From Hyphomicrobiales bacterium (GTDB lineage Bacteria; Pseudomonadota; Alphaproteobacteria; Rhizobiales; Rhizobiaceae): a stretch of 44,547 bases of DNA. Below the pieces are notes generated by a model. That model did not search any database. It had not been told where the DNA came from and worked only from the letters and a program-made list of their open reading frames with translations. The stretch lies in contig UCMS01000018.1 in assembly GCA_900473805.1 (NCBI GenBank), positions 1 through 44,547 of the forward strand, given 5' to 3'. Positions 8,296-17,160 of the stretch are shown here, one piece after another (positions within the stretch are counted from its first letter, which is position 1; each line of letters opens with the position of its first letter). The translations under genes were made by a program, and so were the position numbers.

Positions 8296-8511
8296 TCAAG
8301 CTGCCATATGCGTGTCTTCTGCAGCAAAGCTGTCTTCAATGGACCAGCCAAACAACCAGGCGTCGAATTTCAACTGCCACTGCACGAAACAAAAGCCGTT
8401 GTGTGCAGGCTCCGTGTGCGAAAGGGGGTTCGCACCCTTTGGAATACCCGCTTTTCGCGCGCTCATGCCACGGGTTTGCCAGTCCAGCAAAGTCTCAATC
8501 TCTGATGCCAT
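8296..8511 (-). CDS. Small RMF/CrpP-like protein
   Basis: This is a 71-aa protein (ATG at 8511, gagg 6-9 nt upstream). The core WQTRGMSARKAGIPKGANPL, followed by about 20 residues and QWQLKFDAWLFGW, resembles small proteins related to ribosome modulation factor and CrpP, which share a G..A...G.....NP/CP...W..GW pattern. RMF promotes ribosome dimerisation in resting cells. CrpP-like proteins were described in connection with fluoroquinolone modification, though their function is debated. I infer only family resemblance, not activity. The frame is also open 12 codons upstream to an ATG at 8547, a possible alternative start. It converges with the recombinase gene. Confidence 0.55.
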   Translation of the reverse strand: MASEIETLLDWQTRGMSARKAGIPKGANPLSHTEPAHNGFCFVQWQLKFDAWLFGWSIEDSFAAEDTHMAA

Positions 8512-8542
8512 AGCGATCCTCATGATCTTCATCAGCCAGTGC

Positions 8543-8588
8543 ATCAACCTCAGGCTTTTCAGGTTGATACTTGAATCATAAATGATTC
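8543..8588. promoter_or_regulatory. Palindromes upstream of the RMF/CrpP-like gene
   Basis: Two dyads lie in the divergent region between the small minus-strand gene and the GAF-PAS-GGDEF-EAL gene. One is atcaacct/aggttgat, with 8-bp arms at 8543-8550 and 8561-8568. The other is the perfect 16-bp palindrome gaatcat-aa-atgattc at 8573-8588, partly repeated as cgtcatgaatc just after it. They are candidate operators; no regulator can be named. Confidence 0.4.
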
Positions 8589-8736
8589 GTCATGAATCTA
8601 GCCCGGCGCAAAATTCTAGTCATGGAGATTTTTTGCATGCACCCCTCACCCTGATTTTACCGTATTTAACCAAGCTGAAACCCGAAAGTAAGCGCGCCGT
8701 GGCACTAGGGTAGTTCTTGAGTGAACAGGTGACACG

Positions 8737-11043
8737 ATGCTTCATCAACTACAGCACGATGGCCAAACGGCACTGTACCCGACCAAGGCAGACGAGGCAG
8801 ACCGCCTGACAGCACTGCAAACACTCGGACTCCTTGATAGCCCGCCAGACGTCAATTTCGAGATTATAGTCAAGCTGACCGGCATACTGTTTGACGTGCC
8901 CATCGCCTTCGTTGCAATGGTCGACGAACATCGCGAATGGTTCAAGGCCATTACCGGATGGCAGATGACCGAGGCGCCTCGGGAAGTCGCCTTCTGCAAC
9001 TACACAATCTTGCAGGATGATGTGCTGGTCGTTGAAGACGCGACGCTCGACACCCGCTTTGCCCAAAATCCGCTCGTAACAGGAGCACCTTACACCAGAT
9101 TCTATGCCGGCGTTCCTGTTGGACTTGACGATCAGCGACACCTCGGAACGCTGTGCATCGTCGACACCAAACCGCGCGCACTCAGCAATAAAGACGCTGA
9201 ACTTCTCAAAGAAGTGGGCAAGGTGGTCTCAAACCTTCTAAGCCAATTTCATCAAACAAAAGAGCAAGTTAAACTCAGTGAAGAACTCGCAAGGGAGCGC
9301 TCTGCTGGTGAAACACGGGAGCAGCAGCTCAAGCGCAAGCAGGACCTTTTGGGCTACGCCTCCGAAATTGCCGCCATCGGGTCTTGGGAGTACGACCCGG
9401 TCAGGGATAACATCGTCTGGGGATCCGAGACTTATCAGATCTTCGGCATCGATCCGCACTCGGACGTGGACGTCGACACCATGGCCGACTTGCTCACAGA
9501 CGACGGATGGGAAAGTTGGAAACAGGCCCTTAGTCACTTCTTAATCTCTGGTTCCTCGTTCCATTTTGAAGGCAAGATCTGCACGCCCAACGGGGAGAAG
9601 TGGATCCGCGTGTTGGGCAAGACCGAGATCAGCGCCGGCCTCCCGTATCGCTCAGGACTGGTGCAGGACATCACCCAAGAGCGTCGTTCACAGGAGCGCC
9701 TGAATGACCTCGCGACGCTTGACGGGCTAACCGGTCTGGCTAATCGCCGCAGTCTGATCCACGAACTGCAAAGATTGCAGGCGAGCGAGGCGGCTTTCGC
9801 CTTCGTCCTTCTGGATCTAGACAGCTTCAAGACCATCAACGATACATTTGGTCACGCAGCTGGCGATGCGTGCCTCAAGCAGGTCGCCAACGGTTTATGC
9901 TCGCTCCCTCCGGACTGGAGGATCTATGCTTCGCGCGTGGCCGGCGATGAATTCGCGATCATTCTGCCGACGGAACTGGACAGTCCGCAGCTTGATCGCT
10001 GTCTGGACTATATTTGCACAATGCTGACATTTCCCGTGACCATCCGTGAGCAAAGCATCCAGGTGACGGTTTCTGCGGGCGTTACGATACACAAGCCGGA
10101 CACTGACACCAGCCCAGAAGAACTGATGGCCCAGGCAGATCTGGCCCTGTATCAGGCAAAGAGTGGAGGGAGAAACCGGTACCAGCACTTCGAGGCCCGC
10201 ATGAAGGAGGAGGCCGACCGGAGTTGCCGCATCCTCGGCGAGGTACGGCATGCGCTGCGAAACCACGAGATGCGTCTCTTTTATCAGGAGAAACTTCTTT
10301 TGGCCGACGGCAGCCATGCCGGTTACGAAGCGCTGCTGCGCTGGTGCCCTCCGGACGGCAGGGTCATAACACCAGAAGCTTTTCGGCCTGCCTTGGACGA
10401 TCCGCTCCTCTCCGCGGAAATCGCAACTTTCGTCATGAACGAAGCGCTTACGCAGGCAGTCACTTGGATGAGAGAGGGAGGCTGCTGCTCGCCCATCTCA
10501 ATCAATGTGGGCCATCACCAGTTCCGCGACCAGAAGTTTGCTTCCACTCTGATCGAAGAACTGGAGCGACGCGGGCTGCCTGCGTCCGCAATAGAGATAG
10601 AGGTGACGGAGGATGTATTCCTCGGGCGTGACGTGGAGGCGGTGTTAGAAACCTGCAAGAACTTCACACAACATGGCGTTCGGCTTTCGTTCGACGACTT
10701 CGGGACCGGGTTCGCGTCGTTGACCCATCTGCTGGATTTCCCCGTTCAGGCGATCAAGCTGGACCGGTCCTTCGTTAGTCGGCTTCTGATAGAGCATAGA
10801 GCGGCCGGCTTTATCAAGTCCGTCTGCGACCTGGCCCATTCCCTGTCAATCGAAGTCGTAGCAGAGGGCATCGAAACCGAAGAACAGTACACGATGCTCA
10901 AGGCACTTGGCTGTGACTACGGCCAAGGCTACCTCTTTCACCGCCCGAGCCCGCCAGAAACTATTGGTGAGTACGTTCGGGAAAACAGATCTCTTGCTTC
11001 ATTGGGGAGAGGCGCCGCCTTCAGCTTGGACATGGCCTCTTAA
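8737..11043 (+). CDS. GAF-PAS-GGDEF-EAL bifunctional c-di-GMP protein
   Basis: This 768-aa cytoplasmic protein makes and/or degrades cyclic di-GMP. A GAF domain (~20-165, ETA LQTLGLLDSP type start, then CNYTILQDDVLVVEDATLD) is followed by a helix, a PAS domain (~205-318, IGSWEYDPVRDNIVWG), GGDEF (~325-490) and EAL (~505-755). The cyclase signature is AGDEF at residues 402-406 instead of GGDEF; this variant is active in some proteins. The phosphodiesterase side appears complete: EAL at 531-533, SINVGH, EIEVTED, DDFGTG at 653, IKLDRSF, VVAEGIETEEQ and GQGYLFHRP. No membrane segment is seen. The same architecture recurs at 33897-36182. The ATG has aggtg a few bases upstream. Ligands of GAF and PAS are unknown. 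Confidence 0.93.
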   Translation: MLHQLQHDGQTALYPTKADEADRLTALQTLGLLDSPPDVNFEIIVKLTGILFDVPIAFVAMVDEHREWFKAITGWQMTEAPREVAFCNYTILQDDVLVVEDATLDTRFAQNPLVTGAPYTRFYAGVPVGLDDQRHLGTLCIVDTKPRALSNKDAELLKEVGKVVSNLLSQFHQTKEQVKLSEELARERSAGETREQQLKRKQDLLGYASEIAAIGSWEYDPVRDNIVWGSETYQIFGIDPHSDVDVDTMADLLTDDGWESWKQALSHFLISGSSFHFEGKICTPNGEKWIRVLGKTEISAGLPYRSGLVQDITQERRSQERLNDLATLDGLTGLANRRSLIHELQRLQASEAAFAFVLLDLDSFKTINDTFGHAAGDACLKQVANGLCSLPPDWRIYASRVAGDEFAIILPTELDSPQLDRCLDYICTMLTFPVTIREQSIQVTVSAGVTIHKPDTDTSPEELMAQADLALYQAKSGGRNRYQHFEARMKEEADRSCRILGEVRHALRNHEMRLFYQEKLLLADGSHAGYEALLRWCPPDGRVITPEAFRPALDDPLLSAEIATFVMNEALTQAVTWMREGGCCSPISINVGHHQFRDQKFASTLIEELERRGLPASAIEIEVTEDVFLGRDVEAVLETCKNFTQHGVRLSFDDFGTGFASLTHLLDFPVQAIKLDRSFVSRLLIEHRAAGFIKSVCDLAHSLSIEVVAEGIETEEQYTMLKALGCDYGQGYLFHRPSPPETIGEYVRENRSLASLGRGAAFSLDMAS

Positions 11044-11126
11044 AAAATCACTTGCCATACATTCGAATCTAAGCTCCTTGGAACTTGATCTGACAAAAGT
11101 CAAATTGACCTCAGGGGAACTTTACG

Positions 11127-11819
11127 ATGAAAATACTTATCGTTGAGGACGAGGTCCTGGTTTCTAGGGCAATTGTCCGTGATTGGCCTGTAGCGTCGGA
11201 CGAATTTGACATCGTTGCAACCTACTCTAGATGTTCTAGGATTCTCGCGAGCTCACGTATTTACGAATACGACGCTGTTATTCTTGACATGAACCTGCCG
11301 GACGGAAACGCCATTCAGCTAATCAGTGAGCTGCGATCTCGATCAGACATGCCAGCTGTGGTGATTTCCGGAGCTGGAAGTCCAGAGACACGTGCGAGCA
11401 CGATTGACATTGGAGCAGACGACTACCTCATGAAGCCGTTCTCGATCCGAGAGCTTCAGGCCCGAGTTGCGCGAGCAGTCAACCGGCTCCACGGGCAGTT
11501 GAAGCCATCTGAAGCTATCGATTTCGGCAATTTCCAATTCGACTTGACATCCAAGTCCTTGAGAACGGCGCAGGGGCGATGGCGCTTGACGGATCTCGAG
11601 TTCCGACTTCTGTTTCAGCTTACCAGCCACGTTGGCAGGGCCTTCAGCAGGCAACACCTGTGTGAAACAGCATGTCTTCGAACCTACCGCCCGAATGACA
11701 AGACGGTCGACATTTACATCGCAAGGCTGCGCAACATATTTAGCCAGTTTGTCGAGGAAGAAGTGATCGAGACAGTTCGCGGTTTGGGTTACCGTTTTGT
11801 CCTGCGACCGTCAGCGTGA
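11127..11819 (+). CDS. OmpR/PhoB-family response regulator
   Basis: This 230-aa protein has an N-terminal receiver with acidic pocket VEDE near residues 7-9, phospho-acceptor Asp54 in VILDMNLPDG, and conserved Lys103 in LMKPFS. A C-terminal winged helix (~130-226, LTDLEFRLLFQLTSHVGRAFSRQHL … VDIYIARLRN … IETVRGLGYRFV) is typical of OmpR/PhoB. It would be phosphorylated by a sensor kinase and bind promoters. The ribosome binding site aggggaac precedes the ATG. It follows the GGDEF-EAL gene by 83 bp and converges on a hybrid kinase at 11851, an obvious but unproven partner. A small dyad tgac-aaaa-gtca lies about 30 bp upstream and could be an autoregulatory site. Confidence 0.93.
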   Translation: MKILIVEDEVLVSRAIVRDWPVASDEFDIVATYSRCSRILASSRIYEYDAVILDMNLPDGNAIQLISELRSRSDMPAVVISGAGSPETRASTIDIGADDYLMKPFSIRELQARVARAVNRLHGQLKPSEAIDFGNFQFDLTSKSLRTAQGRWRLTDLEFRLLFQLTSHVGRAFSRQHLCETACLRTYRPNDKTVDIYIARLRNIFSQFVEEEVIETVRGLGYRFVLRPSA

Positions 11820-11850
11820 AAGGACCGGAAAGGTGGCAACCTTCAAGCCA

Positions 11851-14265
11851 CTAATTCATATTCAACACTTTCCGCATCGTTCGGATGAAATTCTTACGAG
11901 TGAATGGTTTCGCCAGGAAATGCGTGGCAACAGCCCTGTCGCTCTCCCGAAGATGATTATCGGTATAACCGCTTATCAGAATAGCAGGAATTGGGGGCTC
12001 GCATTGGCTCGCAGCTTTAATCACATCTATTCCAGATCTAGTGCCTGGCATAACCAGGTCTGTAATCACGAGCCGAGGGCGCGCTGCTAGCATTTCGATC
12101 GCCGTCTCAGCCGAGTCTGCCTCGACAACCTGCGAGTCAAGCGAATTCAAGATACGTCCGATCTGGCGTCGCACGTCAGGATCGTCGTCGACGACGAGAA
12201 CGGGGCCACCGGTCCCCAAGAAAGTTTCATTCGGGTTGTGCGCGTCAATTTCCTTCCTTCGCAGATCGGAGGCAGCCCGCGGTAGAATGAGAGTTAGAGT
12301 TGTACCATTAGGTTCGGCCCGGGATAATTTAACGTCGCCACCAGACTGTCGCGCGAAGCCCTGGACCATCGACAGGCCCAGCCCGGAACCGCCACGGTTT
12401 TGCTTTGTGGTAAAGTATGGCTCGAACACCCTCTCCACAATTTCAGCAGCAACTCCAATACCGTTATCGGTGACAGAAACTCCGACGTATTCTCCCGCAG
12501 GCAGCCAAGCACTTTCAGGCTCCAGGACCTTGAGAGGACGAATCTTGATATCGATACGCCCTCTTCCCTGCATGGCGTCGCTGGCATTTCTGACGAGGTT
12601 CGCCAAAGCTGACGTCAAGCCGGGTACATCCACATCGCAAAACTGCTTTTTGGGGCAAAAGGAGTAGTGCAAACGGATACCCTCCGGCACACTACCCGCC
12701 AATAGCCTCTTGATCTCGCGGATTGCTGCGTTCATGTCGATTCGGGACGGGTTCAGGTTCTGCCGCCGCGCATATGCCACAAGTTGCGAGGTTAGGCTGG
12801 CCGCTCGGCTAGAAGCAGTGATAATGTCGTCGACGACCTCTTTGTCTGCCGGATTGGTGAGCGTGGCATCCAAATGCTCGGCAGCGCTGAGGATTACCAT
12901 CAGGAGATTGTTGAAATCATGGGAGACCCCGCCAGTCATCCGGGCAATAGTCTCAAGCCGAGTACGTTCAGCCATATCACGTTCTACACGTAGTTTTTCA
13001 GATATGTTACGTAAAACAGATATCGATCGGCGTTCACCGGAATTCAAACTAAACAAAATAGACGTCACTTCAATCTCGACAGGTCGTCCACACTTGTCTT
13101 TGAAGGTCAACTCTCCTTTGAAGGTACTTTCTCTAGCTCGCTGCGCTATTGCATATTCCAACGTTTCGTCTCTGGCAAAGAACAATGCCTCGCGACTCAT
13201 TCCTACCATCTCCTGCTGAGAATATCCCAGCAGATCGCAGGCCGGCTTGTTGGCTGCGATGATAGTCTCGAGATCTAGGCCATCGTTGCTGGTCGCCGTG
13301 TAAACAACGCCGTCGACGCTATTCTCAAAAAGGAAACGGTAGAAAAAGTCTTTCTCCCCCAGCTCCTCTTTGAGCAAGCTCATCGTTGCGAGTTGTGTCG
13401 AGAGTGATCGCAGCCGCGGTTCCAAACGAAGAACCAAATCCAACGAGCTCTCTTCGGTAACAAGTTCAGAGGGCCACAGGACGAGTGTCTTTGTTTCCCT
13501 GCCACCAACAGAAACGAACTTCACAAATGCCACGTGTTCTGCATGGCCATCTCGACTGAAATAACCATCCAGTTGTATGACGCCGCAACTTTTGCCTTCG
13601 CGATGCCTGACGACAAAATCGAGCAAACTGGATGCATCTGTCGGCTCCAGCGCCTTCCTCCACTCCAGCTGCCCAGTGTGGCCACGGTTGTTCGAAATAA
13701 ACGCCGCCTTAGCGTCAAGCTCATTTTGAGCTAGTAGCTCCTGTAGCTTCGCGCTGATAGGCGAAGGTCCTTCCTGCCCTCCTTCCACCGTCATGTTAAG
13801 CAAGGCGTTTCGTCTTTCGGCAATGGCGTGCAGCGTCGTTTCGGTTGCGATCGAAAGGATGCCCAGCACGGAGCCATCAGCTGACACGACGGGGCTGTAG
13901 CAGAAGTCGAAATAGCACTCTTGGAGCTCACCCTTGAATCGCCGTAGCGGCAGCAGGTAATTGGTGAACTCTTGCGGCTCGTGCGTTGTAGTAACGTGCA
14001 CAAGTGCCGGCTCGAGGAATGGCCAGATTTCTGGCCAGCTTTCGACTGCCGGCGCACCAAAGGAAGCAGGATGCTTGTCCCCGTATATGAGGTTATAGCC
14101 ATCATTATAAACTTGAGTGTAGCTTGGCCCCAAGGCCAGACACATCGGAAACGTGGAGCGCATAATTGTCTCCACCAGGACGCGCACCTCTGTCGGCCAA
14201 CTGGAAAATTCCCCAAGGGGGGTTGCCGTCCATTCCGTCCCGCGTAACAATTCTAAGTTATGCAT
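11851..14265 (-). CDS. Hybrid sensor histidine kinase (PAS-PAS-HisKA-HATPase-REC)
   Basis: This 804-aa protein has no clear membrane segment. The N-terminal PAS-like domain (~10-145) has the familiar start TPLGEFSSWPTEVRVLVETI and LGPSYTQVYNDGYNLIYGDKHP. A linker follows, then a second PAS (~305-420, FLFENSVDGVVYTATS). The HisKA phosphorylation site is His449 in GGVSHDFNNLL. The ATPase domain shows NLVRNASDAM, DNGIGV and GGSGLGLSMVQGF. A C-terminal receiver carries Asp736 in VITDLVMPG and Lys in LAKPFT. It is likely a cytosolic kinase that autophosphorylates and passes phosphate to its own receiver. It converges on the OmpR-type regulator, with 31 bp between stops. The signal is unknown. Confidence 0.93.
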   Translation of the reverse strand: MHNLELLRGTEWTATPLGEFSSWPTEVRVLVETIMRSTFPMCLALGPSYTQVYNDGYNLIYGDKHPASFGAPAVESWPEIWPFLEPALVHVTTTHEPQEFTNYLLPLRRFKGELQECYFDFCYSPVVSADGSVLGILSIATETTLHAIAERRNALLNMTVEGGQEGPSPISAKLQELLAQNELDAKAAFISNNRGHTGQLEWRKALEPTDASSLLDFVVRHREGKSCGVIQLDGYFSRDGHAEHVAFVKFVSVGGRETKTLVLWPSELVTEESSLDLVLRLEPRLRSLSTQLATMSLLKEELGEKDFFYRFLFENSVDGVVYTATSNDGLDLETIIAANKPACDLLGYSQQEMVGMSREALFFARDETLEYAIAQRARESTFKGELTFKDKCGRPVEIEVTSILFSLNSGERRSISVLRNISEKLRVERDMAERTRLETIARMTGGVSHDFNNLLMVILSAAEHLDATLTNPADKEVVDDIITASSRAASLTSQLVAYARRQNLNPSRIDMNAAIREIKRLLAGSVPEGIRLHYSFCPKKQFCDVDVPGLTSALANLVRNASDAMQGRGRIDIKIRPLKVLEPESAWLPAGEYVGVSVTDNGIGVAAEIVERVFEPYFTTKQNRGGSGLGLSMVQGFARQSGGDVKLSRAEPNGTTLTLILPRAASDLRRKEIDAHNPNETFLGTGGPVLVVDDDPDVRRQIGRILNSLDSQVVEADSAETAIEMLAARPRLVITDLVMPGTRSGIDVIKAASQCEPPIPAILISGYTDNHLRESDRAVATHFLAKPFTRKNFIRTMRKVLNMN

Positions 14266-14469
14266 TTTTTACCTCCACACGAAGCCACTCATGTACGGTA
14301 CTGAATTCCTGTGACCATTGCCTATAGGCAACTCGTTTCTCTTTTTTGCCAAATCGAAGAATGAGATAAATCGACTAAAATCACATTATACTAATTTATA
14401 CATGCTGCTAACCTCTCATTGCGTAAAATGCGGCACCCTCATCCGACACATGCTGAGGATGCCGAAGGT

Positions 14470-14889
14470 ATGAACAAAAACTATCTGTGGAAGGCCGTGT
14501 CTGGAGCAGAACGCCGATCATACGAAAGGTTTAAGTGCAACGCAGTTGTCCACCTCGTTTATCGCCGCGTAAGCCAAAAGATGAGCCAGTCCAGTCGTGC
14601 GGTCTTGATCGACATTTCCCAAGGCGGCTGTCGCATGAGGGTGACGATCCCCGAGCTCCCCGATTATTTTTACATCGTGATCGGCAAGTTCGACTACGCC
14701 ATCGGATGCGTTACAATACGTCGTGAAGGCCAAGAATATGCGGTGGAATTTATAAAAGAGCAGCCACTGCGCCTGGTTGAAGCTTTTGCACTGCTATCCC
14801 TTCCAATGGCGCCGCTGTTCAGCCTGAAAGGTTTACTGAAAAACGAGATCGATATCACGCCAGTCGGCACGGCAATAGCTGCGGAATAA
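14470..14889 (+). CDS. PilZ-domain protein, likely c-di-GMP receptor
   Basis: This 139-aa protein (from ATG 14470) holds one PilZ domain. The c-di-GMP binding elements are an Arg-rich start ERRSYERFKC and, about 35 residues later, DISQGGCRMRV, matching the (D/N)xSxxG motif. Strands such as YFYIVIGKFDYAIGCVTIRR and EYAVEFI complete the barrel. The C-terminal ~40 residues are not part of the known domain. The frame is open upstream to TTG 14419 and ATG 14428; I prefer 14470 because gaagg lies just before it and the sequence upstream is not domain-like. It is followed after 4 bp by a single-domain receiver, so both are probably one operon linking c-di-GMP and phosphorelay signals. Confidence 0.82.
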   Translation: MNKNYLWKAVSGAERRSYERFKCNAVVHLVYRRVSQKMSQSSRAVLIDISQGGCRMRVTIPELPDYFYIVIGKFDYAIGCVTIRREGQEYAVEFIKEQPLRLVEAFALLSLPMAPLFSLKGLLKNEIDITPVGTAIAAE

Positions 14890-14893
14890 ATTC

Positions 14894-15277
14894 ATGACAC
14901 ACATCCTCTTAGTAGAGGACGAAAGTCTTCTAGCAATATTGACATGCATATCGCTCGAAGATTCTGGCTTTGAAGTCACTGTGGCTCGCGATGGACAAGA
15001 AGGATTCGATATTGCAACGAAAACCGCACCGGATATCGTCATAACTGACGTCCAGATGCCGATAATGACAGGCCTGGAGTTGATAACTCAGTTGCGGGCA
15101 GGGGGTTTTTCGGCGCCAATTATAATAGCAACTGCAATACAGCAAGAAATGCTGCCAGCTCGGGGAGGATATAACGCGTATATCGCCAAGCCTTATTCGC
15201 AGGAGCATCTGATCGACACCATATCTCGGTTGTTTCAGCCCATTGGGTACGCCGAGCCTGTGCGAGACGGCAGTTGA
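14894..15277 (+). CDS. Single-domain response regulator (CheY/DivK type)
   Basis: This 127-aa stand-alone receiver has ILLVEDESLLA with the acidic pair near residues 8-10, phospho-acceptor Asp52 in VITDVQMP, and Lys99 in IAKPYSQEHL. There is no output domain. Such proteins shuttle phosphate or bind partners when phosphorylated. The switch Thr/Ser position reads IIIATAIQQ, with Thr in place. It starts 4 bp after the PilZ gene. Its kinase is not identified; the large hybrid kinases on either side are candidates. The terminal PIGYAEPVRDGS is a short non-domain tail. Confidence 0.88.
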   Translation: MTHILLVEDESLLAILTCISLEDSGFEVTVARDGQEGFDIATKTAPDIVITDVQMPIMTGLELITQLRAGGFSAPIIIATAIQQEMLPARGGYNAYIAKPYSQEHLIDTISRLFQPIGYAEPVRDGS

Positions 15278-15914
15278 GCCGGACAACGCCGTTGAGATGG
15301 GCGAAGTGATTGAATAAGTGCGGCTCACCTCGAGTTTTGATTTTGGCCAGTCAAGCCAGAATGAGTTGGCGGAACCGGCGAGATAGTATCTGCATGCATG
15401 GCAGGAAGGCGTACAACGCTGATGCGATCCACTGCGACCTGTCCAGCGAAAGACCTCTACCGGGTAAGACGCAGGGCAGATGGGATGATGGGTTACCGCC
15501 GGGCTGAACTGTGTTCCATTCGTCGGTAAAGCCTATCTCGATGCCGCACCATTTCGGGCTGGCAGCTACGGTATCTCAGCCGCCTCAGTGATGTATGCGC
15601 GGCAGCCTTGTTCTGCAATGCACACTGGGTGCTCGGTGGCGATAGGAGATGACACGGAAGATGGAGATAGCAAAGCTCGGCTTGACGTGCAGCTAGCTCC
15701 AGGCATTTCATGCTGTCACCGACAATCAGGAGCGAATCATTGTCAAAATTTTACTGGGAAATGGTGTGTTCCGCGAAAGAGAGACTGCCCTCAGAACATA
15801 GAATCCGGCAGATCTAATTTTCGGGTAACACTATTAGTGTACGATATGCCTGACCTGCAAGGTCTCAGGCGCGAAACCTGTATTTTGTCTCAACTTTAGC
15901 AACAATCGTGGTAA
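15278..15914. other. 637-bp stretch without recognisable gene
   Basis: Open frames here are short and compositionally poor on both strands, and I recognise no domain. Only small dyads are visible near its right end: acact-att-agtgt around 15830-15842 and gacct-gca-aggtc just downstream. These may belong to the promoter of the REC-EAL gene. The middle part may be decayed DNA. Confidence 0.4.
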
Positions 15915-17117
15915 ATGTCAGACCTGAAGAAACAATCCGGCTATCCGTCAGTCTTGGTGCTTGATGATCAGAATGATGTGGCGGCGACGATAGCAAATCT
16001 TGTCGGGTCACTCGGAGGAATAGCGCGAACATCGGACAGTGCAGAAAGCTTTTTCCATCAGTGGGAGAAAGATCCGCCTGACGTTTCGATCATCGATCTC
16101 AAAATGCCGCAAAGAGACGGGCTGGACGTCCTGCACGAACTGGGATCCAGATCGAATGCTCAGGTGATATTGGTGAGCGGCTTCGACCTGAGCGTATTGC
16201 GGGCGGCACGCCAAGCGGCGCAAGCAAACGGCCTCCACGTCATAGGTGTACTAACCAAGCCGGTGCGGCGATCCGAGCTGGCAAAGCTCTTGTCGGAAGC
16301 TCAGTCTGGCCTGAAAACCGGACTCACGACCAAAAGTAACGTTGCTCCGCATGATATCAGCATTGAGGCGTTGACGGACGCGTTGAGACATGGACGAATA
16401 GTACCATACTTTCAACCTAAGATACGGTTACGCGATCGAACCATTACTGGCTTCGAGGCTCTTGCTCGGTGGCAGCAGCCTGATGGTAGCATCATTCCGC
16501 CCACAAGCTTCATTCCACTCCTTACCACGGCAGGGCTAGATCTAGAATTTATTGAAGAAATTTTACAGAAGTCGCTTGTGTTCCTGAGCTCGATTGGTAA
16601 ACCCCATCTAACGATGGCGATAAATGTGCCCATGCATGTTTGCTCTGACGCGAATTTCGCCCGGACACTGCAGGATGTGCTGTCTGAACATCACGTAGAA
16701 AATGACAGAATAACAATTGAACTGACAGAGGCTGGCCCGTCTGAAATCTTGCAGCCCCAGATTGATATGCTGACGCGCTTAAGAATGGACGGGTTTAGAT
16801 TGTCCATTGACGATTTCGGCACTGGAGTGTCCTCGCTGGAGCGGCTTGTTCGCATTCCTTTCAATGAACTCAAAATCGACAGACAGTTTGCGCGAGACAT
16901 TTGCCAAGCGCCTCGCGCCCAACAACTTGTGCGTCATTTGGTGGGAATCGCGAGATCCATGGAGATGTCTACCACAATCGAAGGCGTAGAGAACTCATCG
17001 ACCCTGGAACTGGCAGCGCTGCTTGGCTGCGAATATGCGCAAGGATATCATATCGGCGAGCCTATGCCGGATTCAGATGCGCGAGAGTGGTCTCTCAAGC
17101 GGCTAAACGGAGCATAG
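15915..17117 (+). CDS. REC-EAL c-di-GMP phosphodiesterase
   Basis: This 400-aa response regulator has an enzymatic output. The receiver (~12-130) has VLVLDDQNDV, phospho-acceptor Asp61 in IIDLKMPQRDG and Lys115 in LTKPVRR. The EAL domain (~155-390) shows EAL at 181-183 (GFEALARW), MAINVPM, IELTEAG, SIDDFGTG, LKIDRQF, TIEGVENSST and AQGYHIGEPM, so the metal and catalytic residues appear present. It should hydrolyse c-di-GMP to pGpG under control of phosphorylation. It resembles VieA/RocR-like proteins without a DNA-binding domain. Upstream lies a long non-coding stretch; downstream, after 43 bp, a giant hybrid kinase ends on the opposite strand and could be its phosphodonor (inference). Confidence 0.92.
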   Translation: MSDLKKQSGYPSVLVLDDQNDVAATIANLVGSLGGIARTSDSAESFFHQWEKDPPDVSIIDLKMPQRDGLDVLHELGSRSNAQVILVSGFDLSVLRAARQAAQANGLHVIGVLTKPVRRSELAKLLSEAQSGLKTGLTTKSNVAPHDISIEALTDALRHGRIVPYFQPKIRLRDRTITGFEALARWQQPDGSIIPPTSFIPLLTTAGLDLEFIEEILQKSLVFLSSIGKPHLTMAINVPMHVCSDANFARTLQDVLSEHHVENDRITIELTEAGPSEILQPQIDMLTRLRMDGFRLSIDDFGTGVSSLERLVRIPFNELKIDRQFARDICQAPRAQQLVRHLVGIARSMEMSTTIEGVENSSTLELAALLGCEYAQGYHIGEPMPDSDAREWSLKRLNGA

Positions 17118-17160
17118 ACCTTGTAGAGCAGCGGCTCATCGCAACCAGGCAATTTTCAGG

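Noticed and set aside
11833..11851. Hairpin gtggc...gccac as bidirectional terminator between the OmpR regulator and the hybrid kinase
   Set aside because: Only 5-bp arms and no T-run; too weak to call.
15493..15899. Frames of 72-103 aa on both strands in the gap before the REC-EAL gene
   Set aside because: No domain, poor composition, no ribosome binding site; treated as non-coding.
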